Shown here one piece after another: positions 46,543-54,849 of a stretch of 64,000 nt of DNA. Numbering within the stretch: the stretch's first letter is position 1; every line of letters starts with the position of its first letter. The notes under the pieces were generated by a model. It was not told the origin of the DNA. It made no database searches and saw nothing but the letters and a program-made list of their open reading frames with translations. This DNA comes from Oenococcus sp. UCMA 16435 (lineage in GTDB: Bacteria; Bacillota; Bacilli; Lactobacillales; Lactobacillaceae), in NCBI GenBank assembly GCA_004010835.2, contig CP030868.2, positions 806,001-870,000 on the forward strand. Reading direction: 5' to 3'. Position numbers and translations under genes: made by a program.

Positions 46543-46689
46543 TTATGCTTGTTTCTCTTTTTCGGCAGTTTGTTCTTCCTTTTTCTCGCTTAATTTAATC
46601 TTTGCAAAAAGATTGTCCATAATCAAATCATCTCCGTCGACATGAGAAGTACGAATCGACTCAAATTTTTCTTTTTTCTTTTTTGCCAT
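46543..46689 (-). CDS. Small highly charged protein, 48 residues
   Basis: On the minus strand ATG at 46689 is preceded by AGGTGAT at four-base spacing and lies one base after the amidase stop (TGATATG), so it is the next gene of that operon. The product starts MAKKKKEKFESIRTSHVDGDD and is about half Lys/Glu/Asp, with a short hydrophobic centre (LIMDNLFAKIKL). It is closed by a hairpin. Family unknown; ribosome site and spacing make it a likely real gene. Confidence 0.6.
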   Translation of the reverse strand: MAKKKKEKFESIRTSHVDGDDLIMDNLFAKIKLSEKKEEQTAEKEKQA

Positions 46690-46690
46690 A

Positions 46691-47269
46691 TCAATCACCT
46701 GCATCTAATATAGTTTTAACTTGTTGACGAAAGTCGTCCATTGTTTTTCCGTAATATTTCCACCAATGCTCCGGATCTTTGTGATTAGTCGCAAGACCAA
46801 GCAAAAAGCCTTCATGATGACTAATAATCTTTGCCGGATCAATTTGAAACTGACGACACAATTGAACCGAAAGCTGTATATCATTCTGCCATACTTTATT
46901 AAAATAGACAGCAAACCGTTTTGGATCGTAACCAATCAAGTTAAAGCTACCTACAGCATACTCGATTCCGGCTGGTTCGCAAGTCTCGATACCAATACAA
47001 TAATTATTTGCTGCTCCGCCAGCATGCCAGCCACGCATTGTCCAAGGAAGATACTGAAAAGCACCTTTATTATCAACAAAAGCATGAACAGCCACTTCTC
47101 GGTCTATTTGTCCGGAAGCAAACGATTTATTCCAGATCGAAAACCAATCAGCAGCCATAATTCCCGGTGAAGCAGTGGAATGAATCATAATTCCGGTTGG
47201 CTGCATGGGATCGCCCTTTAAAAAACAATCATTTTTGCTCATGTATTCTGTTGTAATTTTTAATGCCAT
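46691..47269 (-). CDS. N-acetylmuramoyl-L-alanine amidase (Amidase_2 domain)
   Basis: The 192-residue protein is essentially one amidase-2/PGRP domain with zinc histidines in IMIHSTAS (near residue 29) and ISHHEG (near 148), and the WHAGG loop near 82. It cleaves the bond between MurNAc and the stem peptide. No signal peptide or wall-binding repeat is present, unlike most autolysins, and it resembles phage or recycling amidases. No phage genes adjoin. It sits between the exonuclease gene (eight bases) and the small charged gene. Confidence 0.85.
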   Translation of the reverse strand: MALKITTEYMSKNDCFLKGDPMQPTGIMIHSTASPGIMAADWFSIWNKSFASGQIDREVAVHAFVDNKGAFQYLPWTMRGWHAGGAANNYCIGIETCEPAGIEYAVGSFNLIGYDPKRFAVYFNKVWQNDIQLSVQLCRQFQIDPAKIISHHEGFLLGLATNHKDPEHWWKYYGKTMDDFRQQVKTILDAGD

Positions 47270-47277
47270 TTGATTAC

Positions 47278-47811
47278 TTAAACTAATTTAACAAAATCTT
47301 TAACTCGTTCTTCGCCAAAATGTTCAATTTCATAAATAAGAATCTGTGCCGACGCTTGAGCGTCGTCTGCCGCGTTATGATGATGTTCCAAAAACAGACC
47401 CAAATCAGAAACCACCGTATCAAGCTTATGGTTAACCATGTCGGGATGAAATTTGCGTGAAAGCGAAACCGTATCAAGGCTCAAATAGCGTGGAACTTTT
47501 AATCCATAATAATTCAACGTTTGTTTTAAAACATTGTTATCAAAACGAATATTATGGCCGACGACAATAGGATAGTCATTATATAGATTCTTGATATCGG
47601 CCCAAACTTCCGGAAATTTCGGCGAGTCAAGTACATCATCGGCAGTTAAACCGTTAATTTCCGTATTCCAATAAGAAAAAGCAGTTTCCGGTTTAATCAG
47701 TGAATACCAATTTTGAGCAATTCGATTATCGCGGACAATTGTTAATCCTAATGAAACAGCCGACCAAGGTTCGCTGCTGGCAGTCTCAAAATCCATTGCT
47801 AAAAAATTCAT
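47278..47811 (-). CDS. DnaQ-like 3'-5' exonuclease
   Basis: The 177-residue DEDDh exonuclease has Exo I AMDFETASS (residues 5-13), Exo II GHNIRFDNNVL near 99 and Exo III HHNAADDAQASA near 141. It is the stand-alone epsilon-like form found in lactobacilli, acting in proofreading or RNA/DNA trimming. Its ATG overlaps the tsaE stop by four bases. Confidence 0.9.
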   Translation of the reverse strand: MNFLAMDFETASSEPWSAVSLGLTIVRDNRIAQNWYSLIKPETAFSYWNTEINGLTADDVLDSPKFPEVWADIKNLYNDYPIVVGHNIRFDNNVLKQTLNYYGLKVPRYLSLDTVSLSRKFHPDMVNHKLDTVVSDLGLFLEHHHNAADDAQASAQILIYEIEHFGEERVKDFVKLV

Positions 47812-48266
47812 AGTTTCTCCAGAAGCTTCCTATAGTGTTCTCCACTTGCTGAGATCATAATGTCACGCGCGTCTTTATCATAAGCAAATTCAATTTTTAA
47901 ATACTCGTTGGGAAGAATATCAGCCATAAATTGCGGCCATTCGATCAGGGTTAAACCATCGCTAGCAATATAATCTTCAAAACCCTGATCAGCAGCACCG
48001 ATATTTTCCAAACGATAAGCATCGAAATGGTAGATCGGAAAAGGTAAACCGTGACCGCTATACTGCTGAAGAATCGTAAAAGTTGGCGAGTTAACAATGA
48101 TATTTTTGTCTGCTCCAAGCGCCTGCACAAGCTCGCGCGTAAAGGTCGTTTTTCCGCTCCCAAGATCACCGTACAACAAAAGCAGGTCACCAATCGCTAA
48201 AAAACCCGCCAAATGATGGGCGAGTTTTTTTGTATCGAGCAGAGATTGTTTTCTTAAAGTTAACAT
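47808..48266 (-). CDS. tsaE: tRNA t6A biosynthesis ATPase TsaE
   Basis: The 152-residue P-loop protein has Walker A GDLGSGKTTFTREL near residues 34-47 and the later motif HFDAYRLEN near 89. With TsaB and TsaD it forms threonylcarbamoyl-adenosine at position 37 of ANN-decoding tRNAs. tsaB and tsaD are not in the window. It is translationally coupled to the downstream exonuclease. Confidence 0.93.
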   Translation of the reverse strand: MLTLRKQSLLDTKKLAHHLAGFLAIGDLLLLYGDLGSGKTTFTRELVQALGADKNIIVNSPTFTILQQYSGHGLPFPIYHFDAYRLENIGAADQGFEDYIASDGLTLIEWPQFMADILPNEYLKIEFAYDKDARDIMISASGEHYRKLLEKL

Positions 48267-48281
48267 CGACTAAATTTTAGC

Positions 48282-49130
48282 TTATTTCAGCCCGCTGTCA
48301 GCTTTTCCAAACCATTTTTCCTGCAACAATTTCATTTTGCCATCTTGCTGGAATTTTCTTAAAACCGCGTTTACCTTTTCACGTAACTTCACATCCGACT
48401 TTCTAAAGCCGACACCATTTTCATCGGTCGGATAGCCGCCATAAGTAATTTTATAATCTTGTGAATCCGGCAGATGTTTAACATAATAGCCGGCATACAT
48501 AGAATCAACCAAAATCCCTTGAATACGACCGGCTTTTAAATCCATGAAAGCTTTGTCGAAAGTATCATATTTTTGCGGAGTTCCTTTAACATATTTTTTT
48601 AAAAGATTCTTGTATTGCTGAAACTGGGTTTGCGCCGTTGAACCATTTTGAAGGCCCAATGTTTTTCCTTTCATATCAGCAAAAGAACTAATTTTATCCT
48701 TTGATAAAGTAACAAGTACCTGTGTTCCTTTTTTATAGGGAATTGAAAAGGCAACCTTCTTTTTCCGAGCTGCAGAAATTGTATACCCATTCCAAATTGC
48801 ATCGATTTGACCATCGTTTAAAAGCTGTTCTTTGGTAGACCAATTGATCGGTTCCCATTCAACCTTAATTCCAAGTTTCTTGAAAGTTGCATCTGCCAAA
48901 TCGATATCAAAGCCGATTAATTTACCATTTTTGTTTCTAAAGCCCATCGGAATAAAGGTATCATCGAGTCCGATTTTTATTTTTTTATTCTTTTTTATCC
49001 TATACCAGTTATCAGAACTCTTCGTTTTTGGTTTGCTGGTAAAATATATCCAGCTGCCAGTGATTATTGCAATTATCAGAACAATAATTCCAATATTTAC
49101 AAAGAATTTTTTCTTCTCATTTGTGGTCAT
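48282..49130 (-). CDS. Amino-acid-binding protein of T-box-controlled ABC importer
   Basis: The 282-residue family 3 solute-binding protein has GFDIDLADATF near residue 74 and NGVGFRKS near 239. An N-terminal helix (about residues 10-30) anchors it; there is no lipobox cysteine. It is the third gene of a permease-ATPase-binding protein operon under the T-box at 50441-50690. If the specifier is CAC, the ligand is histidine. Confidence 0.88.
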   Translation of the reverse strand: MTTNEKKKFFVNIGIIVLIIAIITGSWIYFTSKPKTKSSDNWYRIKKNKKIKIGLDDTFIPMGFRNKNGKLIGFDIDLADATFKKLGIKVEWEPINWSTKEQLLNDGQIDAIWNGYTISAARKKKVAFSIPYKKGTQVLVTLSKDKISSFADMKGKTLGLQNGSTAQTQFQQYKNLLKKYVKGTPQKYDTFDKAFMDLKAGRIQGILVDSMYAGYYVKHLPDSQDYKITYGGYPTDENGVGFRKSDVKLREKVNAVLRKFQQDGKMKLLQEKWFGKADSGLK

Positions 49131-49777
49131 TTTGTTACTAGCTCCTTTTTAAAATCAAATATTCGATCAGAAATTTTCTCGGCAAATGGCATATCATGAG
49201 TAATAACCATTTGCGTAACCCCTCTTTTTTTTAATTCTTTGATAACTTCGACAACCTGATCTGTCGAGAATTCATCCAAAGCAGAGGTTGGTTCATCGTA
49301 AGCAAGAATCTTTGGCTCCATTGCCAAAGCTCTGGCAATTGCCACCCGCTGCTTCTGACCGCCTGATAATTGATAAGGATACAAATCAGCCTTATCTTCA
49401 ATTCCGAGTTCATTCAAAATTTTTCTGGCTTTTAAAGTTGCTTGATCAGCCTCAACATTTTTAACAATTCGTGGAGCCAAAGTGATATTGCCTAACACGG
49501 TATATTGTGGGAAAAGATTGAAATCCTGAAAAATAACCCCAATTAAAGCATTTTGATTTTTTTCGCTAAGATTGATTTCCTGCCGATCGATAATCATTTT
49601 TCCAGAATCGGCTGCACAGAGACCAGCGATAATTTTTAATAAAGTTGTTTTTCCAATTCCGGAAGGACCGACAATACTCAAAACTTCCCCATCACCAATC
49701 TCTAAATTCAATTTTTTAAAAACGATTTTATCGTCGTAACTTTTTGTTAGATTTTTGATTTTAAGCACTATTTCCAC
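49127..49777 (-). CDS. Amino-acid ABC importer ATPase
   Basis: The 216-residue ATPase has Walker A GPSGIGKTT near residue 36, signature LSGGQKQR near 139 and Walker B ILAYDEPTSALD near 159. It is shorter than GlnQ and has no extra C-terminal domain. The start overlaps the permease end by ten bases and the stop overlaps the binding-protein start by four, showing translational coupling. Confidence 0.9.
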   Translation of the reverse strand: MEIVLKIKNLTKSYDDKIVFKKLNLEIGDGEVLSIVGPSGIGKTTLLKIIAGLCAADSGKMIIDRQEINLSEKNQNALIGVIFQDFNLFPQYTVLGNITLAPRIVKNVEADQATLKARKILNELGIEDKADLYPYQLSGGQKQRVAIARALAMEPKILAYDEPTSALDEFSTDQVVEVIKELKKRGVTQMVITHDMPFAEKISDRIFDFKKELVTK

Positions 49778-50418
49778 TCCCGATAATTAAATTCAATCCG
49801 TTTCATAATCAAAGTTGCAAGGGCTGTGAATATCAAATAAATTGCTGCCACAATTACATAGGGCAATAAAGTTACATCCGCCACCGCATGTCCTTGAGCA
49901 ATGTACAAAATATCCACCAAACTAATGACATAACCCAAGGAAGTATCCTTGATCAAATTAATAACTTCGTTTCCAAATGACGGAAGGACAATTTTGAAGA
50001 CTTGCGGCAAAATAATTTTTTGAAATGTTTTCCGGCGATTGATTCCCAAAACACGAGCGGCATCATATTGGGCTTGAGGAATTGCTTGAATTCCGCCGCG
50101 AAATATTTCTGCAAAATAACCGGAGTAATTAAGAATAAAGACGACAACGGCTGCGGTCATTTTTGGAAAAACAATTTCGTTGTTCGTTGCAATTGGAAGA
50201 CCAAAATAGACAAACATCAGCTGTAGCATTAAAGGAGTACCTCGAATTACCCAAACATAAGCATTTAAGAGCCAACGCAAGACAAAAAATTGTGACCGCA
50301 TTCCGAGAGCCATTAAAATTCCAAGTGGAGTAGCGCCAATCAAAGTTAAAAAGAACAGGCCAACAGTAATATTCAAGCCGCTCAAAATATCCGGTAAAAT
50401 TGAAAAAATGTAATGCAT
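49768..50418 (-). CDS. Amino-acid ABC importer permease
   Basis: The 216-residue protein has about five membrane helices and the EAA loop DAARVLGINRRKTFQKIILP near residues 123-142. As the only permease of the operon it probably forms a homodimer. GAGGAGGGAT precedes the ATG. It is the first gene after the T-box leader. Confidence 0.9.
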   Translation of the reverse strand: MHYIFSILPDILSGLNITVGLFFLTLIGATPLGILMALGMRSQFFVLRWLLNAYVWVIRGTPLMLQLMFVYFGLPIATNNEIVFPKMTAAVVVFILNYSGYFAEIFRGGIQAIPQAQYDAARVLGINRRKTFQKIILPQVFKIVLPSFGNEVINLIKDTSLGYVISLVDILYIAQGHAVADVTLLPYVIVAAIYLIFTALATLIMKRIEFNYREWK

Positions 50419-50440
50419 TTATCCCTCCTCATTCAAATAA

Positions 50441-50690
50441 ATAAAAAAAACGCCCTCAATCAATAAAGATTGAGAGGGCGTTTTGCGCGGTTCCACCTCT
50501 TAATGCCAACTAATTACTTAGTTGACCTCAGCGAGTCAATGACTCTTGACGATAACGGTGACCCGGCAGTATTTCGGCTGCACTCGCAGGTGTGGTTCGC
50601 TTGAATTGATGGCCGATTTTTCAGCATTGTCGGCTCTCTTTGCATCTCAAACAAGTTACTCTTCTGTTCGTTGTTTTATTTATTCGATTG
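50441..50690 (-). promoter_or_regulatory. T-box riboswitch, specifier probably CAC (histidine)
   Basis: On the minus strand the leader has AGAGTAACTTG (stem I, AGTA loop-E side), then CAAG-CGAAC-CAC-A on the return arm. It also has the T-box GAGGTGGAACCGCG (50499-50486) and the terminator stem at 50480-50451 with eight T. Aligned with the known glyQS leader (CGAAA-GGC-A), the specifier falls on CAC, histidine. Uncharged tRNA-His would pair and allow readthrough into the ABC importer genes. The T-box call is firm; specificity is inferred. Confidence 0.9.
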
Positions 50691-50696
50691 ATTAGT

Positions 50697-50725
50697 AGGC
50701 TACTCCGACTAAAATAATTTGTCAA
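50697..50725 (-). promoter_or_regulatory. Promoter of the T-box leader
   Basis: On the minus strand a perfect TTGACA (50725-50720) is followed after 17 bases by TAGCCT, a weak -10. It is correctly placed to start the T-box transcript. Confidence 0.5.
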
Positions 50726-50750
50726 CCGTTTTTAATAAAAGTATTTCAAA

Positions 50751-50791
50751 AAAATTTCATAATGATTTTCACAACTAATTTATGAAATTTT
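50751..50791. repeat. Inverted repeat in the divergent gap before the LacI gene
   Basis: Twelve-base perfect arms, AAAATTTCATAA (50751-50762) and TTATGAAATTTT (50780-50791), flank a 17-base spacer. It lies between the T-box promoter and the LacI-family gene. It could be an operator for either direction or a hairpin; no U-tract supports a terminator. Confidence 0.65.
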
Positions 50792-50864
50792 ATATCATGT
50801 ACTATATTAATCTGCACAAAAATGATTCAAAATAATAAGGACAGGAATAAGTGAATGGAAGAAC

Positions 50865-51872
50865 ATGAAAAACAATAGAAGAGCAACAATTAATGATGTT
50901 GCTGAAGTTGCCAGAGTTTCAATTACAACTGTCTCCCGATATGTAAACGGAAAATACGGCAAAATGTCGGCGAAAACACGACAAAAAATTCAGCAAGCCA
51001 TTAAAGACGTCGACTATCATGTTAATCGCCAGGCTCAAATGTTGAAGAGACAAAACAGCCATTTAGTCGGTGTTGTCGTAGCAGACGTTGAGAACTTTTT
51101 TTCTTCTTTGCTTTTCAAGGGAGCCGACGAAGTTTTCTCAGATATCGGTTTTCAAATTATTCTAATGAATTCCAATAACTCGCAACTCAAGGAACAAAAA
51201 CAAATTGAGCGTCTCCTAGAGCTTCAAGTCGATGGCATAATTCTTCAACCAATGGGGCAACAGGCCGTCGACTACGAATTTTTAAAAAAACAGAATTTGC
51301 CCACCGTAATCGTTGATCGGCGCATCGAACCGGCAATCTGGCCGGAAATCGTTACAGACAATTACGAATGTTCCAAAAAACTTGGTGAACTAATGCTCCA
51401 AATGCAGTATCCTCAAATTTTGATTCTCAGTGAAAAAATCAATGAAAACACAGCACGCCAGGATCGGTATACTGCACTTGACGATCTGCAAAAAAACCAT
51501 TCTTTCAGTTTGGGCCTAATCGAAGTAAAAATAACAAGCTCCGATGATGATATTTTTGCCTCATTAAAAAACAGAACAAACAATTTCAAAATAAAAACTG
51601 CTATTTATGCACTAAAGGGCCCTCTGCTATTAAGGTTGATGAGAATTCTGACACAGAGGCACATAACTGTTCCGGATCAAGTTGGGCTCTCGGCTTTTGA
51701 TGATTGGGAATGGGCAAAATTAACACATCCATTGATCACAACTATCCAGCAAAATCCAAAATTAATCGGATCGACAGCTGCAAATAAATTACTAGAAGAA
51801 ATCCAAGAATCAAGAATACAAGCAGACATAATTACTGTCAAAAGCCAATTAATGGTTGGACATTCATTGTGA
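50865..51872 (+). CDS. LacI-family transcriptional regulator (KdgR-like)
   Basis: The 335-residue repressor has the LacI helix-turn-helix TINDVAEVARVSITTVSRYVNG at residues 8-29 in two overlapping parts, then a periplasmic-binding-like effector domain (VVVADVENFFSS near 69, VGLSAFDDWEWAKLTHP near 268-284). GGAAGAAC precedes the ATG. The operator palindrome at 51935-51946, just past the promoter of the next gene, is its probable target. The effector should be a metabolite of the downstream cluster. Confidence 0.9.
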   Translation: MKNNRRATINDVAEVARVSITTVSRYVNGKYGKMSAKTRQKIQQAIKDVDYHVNRQAQMLKRQNSHLVGVVVADVENFFSSLLFKGADEVFSDIGFQIILMNSNNSQLKEQKQIERLLELQVDGIILQPMGQQAVDYEFLKKQNLPTVIVDRRIEPAIWPEIVTDNYECSKKLGELMLQMQYPQILILSEKINENTARQDRYTALDDLQKNHSFSLGLIEVKITSSDDDIFASLKNRTNNFKIKTAIYALKGPLLLRLMRILTQRHITVPDQVGLSAFDDWEWAKLTHPLITTIQQNPKLIGSTAANKLLEEIQESRIQADIITVKSQLMVGHSL

Positions 51873-51888
51873 AATTTATATTTAAATA

Positions 51889-51946
51889 TTGACAGCTCAA
51901 AAAATCTGTTGTAATCTTTGTTTGGCTCCTTAGGGAAAACGTTTTC
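51889..51946 (+). promoter_or_regulatory. Promoter and LacI-type operator of the catabolic cluster
   Basis: TTGACA (51889-51894) and TAATCT (51912-51917) are 17 bases apart. The palindrome GAAAACGTTTTC at 51935-51946 has the central CG of LacI-family sites and resembles KdgR/cre operators. It starts about eleven bases past the predicted start point, so a bound repressor would block elongation. CcpA could also use the site. Confidence 0.75.
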
Positions 51947-51991
51947 ATTTACCTGGAGCAAAATATAAATCAAAAAATCAGGAGGTTCTTC

Positions 51992-52753
51992 GTGCAAAAT
52001 AATCAAATAGTTGCCAATACCTTGCTGTTACAGCATCAGCACGATGATGGAAAGACACAAATTGAACTCGTTAAACAGCTTACAGAATTAGGAGTTTGGA
52101 ACATTGAAGTTCGTAGAGAGTATTTTTTAAACAATTTAAAGGAAATGCAAGCGCTTAACTGTGTAAAATTGGGCAAACGTTTGACCTTATTTTATTCGGT
52201 TCCCGACGTGATCTTCAAAAGCGGATATATCAATCCGAAGCTGCTCCAATATTTTGCTGAGGCGGCTCTGTTCGGGGCTAGTTACGTGAAATTGAATATC
52301 GGTGCTTTCGATAGTTATCAGGGAAACCTGAAACAAGAACTTGGAACGATTATTCCAAAAAATATTCAGCTTAATGTTGAAAATGATCAAACAGAACTGA
52401 GCGGATCAGCAGAGAAAATCGCCTTTTTCCTTGATGCTGCCAAAAAAGCCGATTTAAATATTGGTTTTGTCAATGACTTGGGTAATTGGATTTTTACAAA
52501 ACAAGATGCTGTTTTTTCAAGCAAAAAGCTGTTCCCCTATACTCGCTATATTCACTTAAAAAATTACATTATTGAAAATCAACAAGTTAAGACGGTCCCA
52601 ATTAACGATGGCAGTTTGGACTGGAAAAAGTTACTTGATAATTTTAATGGAACATTGCCAATCGCTTTAGAATATCCGGTCAATTCTATTGAAGATTTAA
52701 AAAGTGATATCAAAAGCCTTGAAGGGTATCTGGAAAAGCGGCGAATAAAATGA
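51992..52753 (+). CDS. Sugar-phosphate isomerase/epimerase-like TIM-barrel protein
   Basis: The 253-residue protein looks like the xylose-isomerase/AP-endonuclease-2 fold: GVWNIEVRREYF near residue 32, NVENDQTE near 128 (metal Glu), RYIHLKNY near 188 (metal His) and a Glu in ALEYP near 229. Family members isomerise or epimerise keto-acids and sugars, such as Hyi and OtnI. GTG at 51992 follows AGGAGG. It is the first gene of the cluster, and its end overlaps the transporter start by four bases. Substrate unknown. Confidence 0.72.
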   Translation: MQNNQIVANTLLLQHQHDDGKTQIELVKQLTELGVWNIEVRREYFLNNLKEMQALNCVKLGKRLTLFYSVPDVIFKSGYINPKLLQYFAEAALFGASYVKLNIGAFDSYQGNLKQELGTIIPKNIQLNVENDQTELSGSAEKIAFFLDAAKKADLNIGFVNDLGNWIFTKQDAVFSSKKLFPYTRYIHLKNYIIENQQVKTVPINDGSLDWKKLLDNFNGTLPIALEYPVNSIEDLKSDIKSLEGYLEKRRIK

Positions 52754-54039
52754 CAAATTTAATCATTGGAATTCTTTTACTGCTAACTTTTTTTGCCTTC
52801 ATTTATTTCGTGATGCGGGGCGGTAATATTATGATCGGTTTTTTCTTTATGGCACTCCTTTGGACTGTTATTGGTGGTATTTCTTACAAAGTTGCGATTA
52901 ATGATATTTTTTCACAGCCGGCACTCGATTATGGTTCAACAATTGTTGTAATAATTTTCGGTTCCTGGTTCGGCCGCGTGCTCGTTGACACGAAAATCGC
53001 TGGATCGATTAGCGAACAAACAATCCGCGTTAGCCATAAGCATCCGATCATCGCAGCGATTCTTGTTTGCATCGTAACTGCTTTTATCTTTACGAGTTCT
53101 TACGGCGTAGGCGCTGTAATAGCTGTTGGTGTTATCCTGTTGCCTATTTTGGAATCGCTGGGCTTGCCTAAAAACGTTTCTGTCACAGCCTTTGTTTTAT
53201 CAGTCGGAGCGCCAATGTATGTCAATATCGTGATTATCAAACAAATTCAATTATTTTTTCCAAAAGTCCTGTATGGAAGTAAATATTTGAGTTATGGCTT
53301 TGCAGCGATGATTGTTCAAATGCTGGTTGTAATTCTTTTTATTCTTGTTCACGCAAAAATGATTCACGCCAACGAAGAAGTTGTTGAAGAAAAAAATAAA
53401 AACAGCTCCAACCCTTCTGAGAAAAAATCAGCACCGGTTTACAGTTATTTTATTCCAATTATGCCCGTATTTATGAATTTGGCCTTCGGCTGGCAGCCGA
53501 TTCCAGCCCTGCTTCTTTCAATAATTTTGGCACTTTTGCTAACAGGAAACATGACTTCGTATCGACACTGCCTAGAATTAATTAATAGCACGATTAATAA
53601 ATCTGTATCGGATATTTCCGGCTTATTGGTAATGCTATTTATTTTGACAATGTTCAGTGCTGCAGCCGTTAAAAATACGGCTCGTTTCAGCGCAATCCTG
53701 CACAACATAATCCCCCATAGTCCTTTAACGATTGCAATTGCTTTTGCTATATTGGCTCCATTGGCTTTATTCCGAGGGCCATTAATGGTTTGGGGAGCAG
53801 GTTCGGCAACAGCAGCCGTAATCGCCGGAACTGGATTTTTCAATCAATATTTCGGGTTTGCATTAATAATTGTTCCAGCTGTTTCAATGGCAGTTTCGGC
53901 CTGTGTCACACAGTCTTGGAATCTGTGGGCTTTAGAATACACGAAGCTAGATCCAAAAAAGTTCTTGATGACAGGCGTACCCTGGGCTTGGGGAACATGT
54001 GCTTTAAATTTATTGCTTGCGGTTGTAATGTTTAACTAA
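52750..54039 (+). CDS. Multi-pass transporter of the gluconate/citrate-type ion-transporter group
   Basis: The 429-residue protein has about eleven or twelve membrane helices in two repeats. Polar-glycine signatures (TSSYGVGAVIAVGVILLP near residue 116 and FRGPLMVWGAGSATAAVIAG near 340) resemble GntP/CitMHS-like anion transporters. A cytosolic charged loop spans about residues 213-235. Coupled to a LacI regulator and dehydrogenases, it most likely imports an organic or sugar acid. The family assignment is tentative. Confidence 0.65.
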   Translation: MTNLIIGILLLLTFFAFIYFVMRGGNIMIGFFFMALLWTVIGGISYKVAINDIFSQPALDYGSTIVVIIFGSWFGRVLVDTKIAGSISEQTIRVSHKHPIIAAILVCIVTAFIFTSSYGVGAVIAVGVILLPILESLGLPKNVSVTAFVLSVGAPMYVNIVIIKQIQLFFPKVLYGSKYLSYGFAAMIVQMLVVILFILVHAKMIHANEEVVEEKNKNSSNPSEKKSAPVYSYFIPIMPVFMNLAFGWQPIPALLLSIILALLLTGNMTSYRHCLELINSTINKSVSDISGLLVMLFILTMFSAAAVKNTARFSAILHNIIPHSPLTIAIAFAILAPLALFRGPLMVWGAGSATAAVIAGTGFFNQYFGFALIIVPAVSMAVSACVTQSWNLWALEYTKLDPKKFLMTGVPWAWGTCALNLLLAVVMFN

Positions 54040-54057
54040 ATATTTTGGAGGATAGAG

Positions 54058-54840
54058 ATGAAAAATGTTGATGATTTTAATACAAATTGGTTTCGCTTAG
54101 ACGACAAAACCGCAATTATTACCGGTGGTGCCTCCGGACTTGGCCAATATTATACACGGGCTTTGATGAAATCCGGAGCTAATGTGCTTGTTGTCAGCCA
54201 TAGCGAAAGAGGTTGGAAAGAAACAAGCGATTTAGTTAAAAATACCGGCCAAAAAATTGAATTTTTTAAAAAGGATATTACCGATCAGGACGCTCCAAAA
54301 GAGATTGTCGCAAAAGCAAAGGAATCCTTTGGTCATATCGACATTCTGATTAACAATGCCGGATTGCAAAGACGAAATAAATGGCAGGAATTTGAGGACG
54401 AGGATTGGCAGGCGGTAATCAATTTAAACTTGAACGCACTATATTTTTTGTCGCATGTTGTTGCCAAAACAATGGCCGAACAAAAATCAGGCAAAATTAT
54501 TAATATTGCCTCGATGCAGTCCTATCGTGCCGGCAAATTTATTTTTCCATATACCGCCAGTAAACATGGAGTGGTCGGTTTAACAAAAGCTTATGCAGAT
54601 GCATTGGCAACGGAAAACATTCAAGTCAATGCGCTGGCTCCCGGATATATCAACACACCGATGACGCAGGCATTGCGTGACGATAAAGAACGAAATACGG
54701 AAATCCTCAACCATATTCCGGCTGATCATTGGGCCGATCCATCAGAACTGATGGGAGCAATAGTTTTCTTGTCCAGTTCGGCATCAGACTATATCACTGG
54801 TGTTACTCTACCGGTTGATGGTGGCTATTTATTAAGATAA
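54058..54840 (+). CDS. KduD-like short-chain dehydrogenase
   Basis: The 260-residue SDR has the cofactor loop TGGASGLGQYY near residue 22, NNAG near 101, the active-site Ser (NIASMQSY, near 153) and YTASK (Tyr/Lys near 166-170). PGYINTPMT follows. It is closest to KduD and gluconate 5-dehydrogenases, which oxidise or reduce keto-deoxy-sugar acids with NAD(P). TTGGAGGATAGAG precedes the ATG, 18 bases after the transporter. Substrate unknown. Confidence 0.85.
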   Translation: MKNVDDFNTNWFRLDDKTAIITGGASGLGQYYTRALMKSGANVLVVSHSERGWKETSDLVKNTGQKIEFFKKDITDQDAPKEIVAKAKESFGHIDILINNAGLQRRNKWQEFEDEDWQAVINLNLNALYFLSHVVAKTMAEQKSGKIINIASMQSYRAGKFIFPYTASKHGVVGLTKAYADALATENIQVNALAPGYINTPMTQALRDDKERNTEILNHIPADHWADPSELMGAIVFLSSSASDYITGVTLPVDGGYLLR

Positions 54841-54849
54841 AAAGGAGAA

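Noticed and set aside
46721..47170. Open frame of 149 codons on the plus strand
   Set aside because: It is antisense to the amidase gene, which has clear catalytic motifs; no start signal is present.
53445..53843. Open frame of 132 codons opposite the transporter of the LacI cluster
   Set aside because: Antisense shadow with no ribosome-binding site and no family features.
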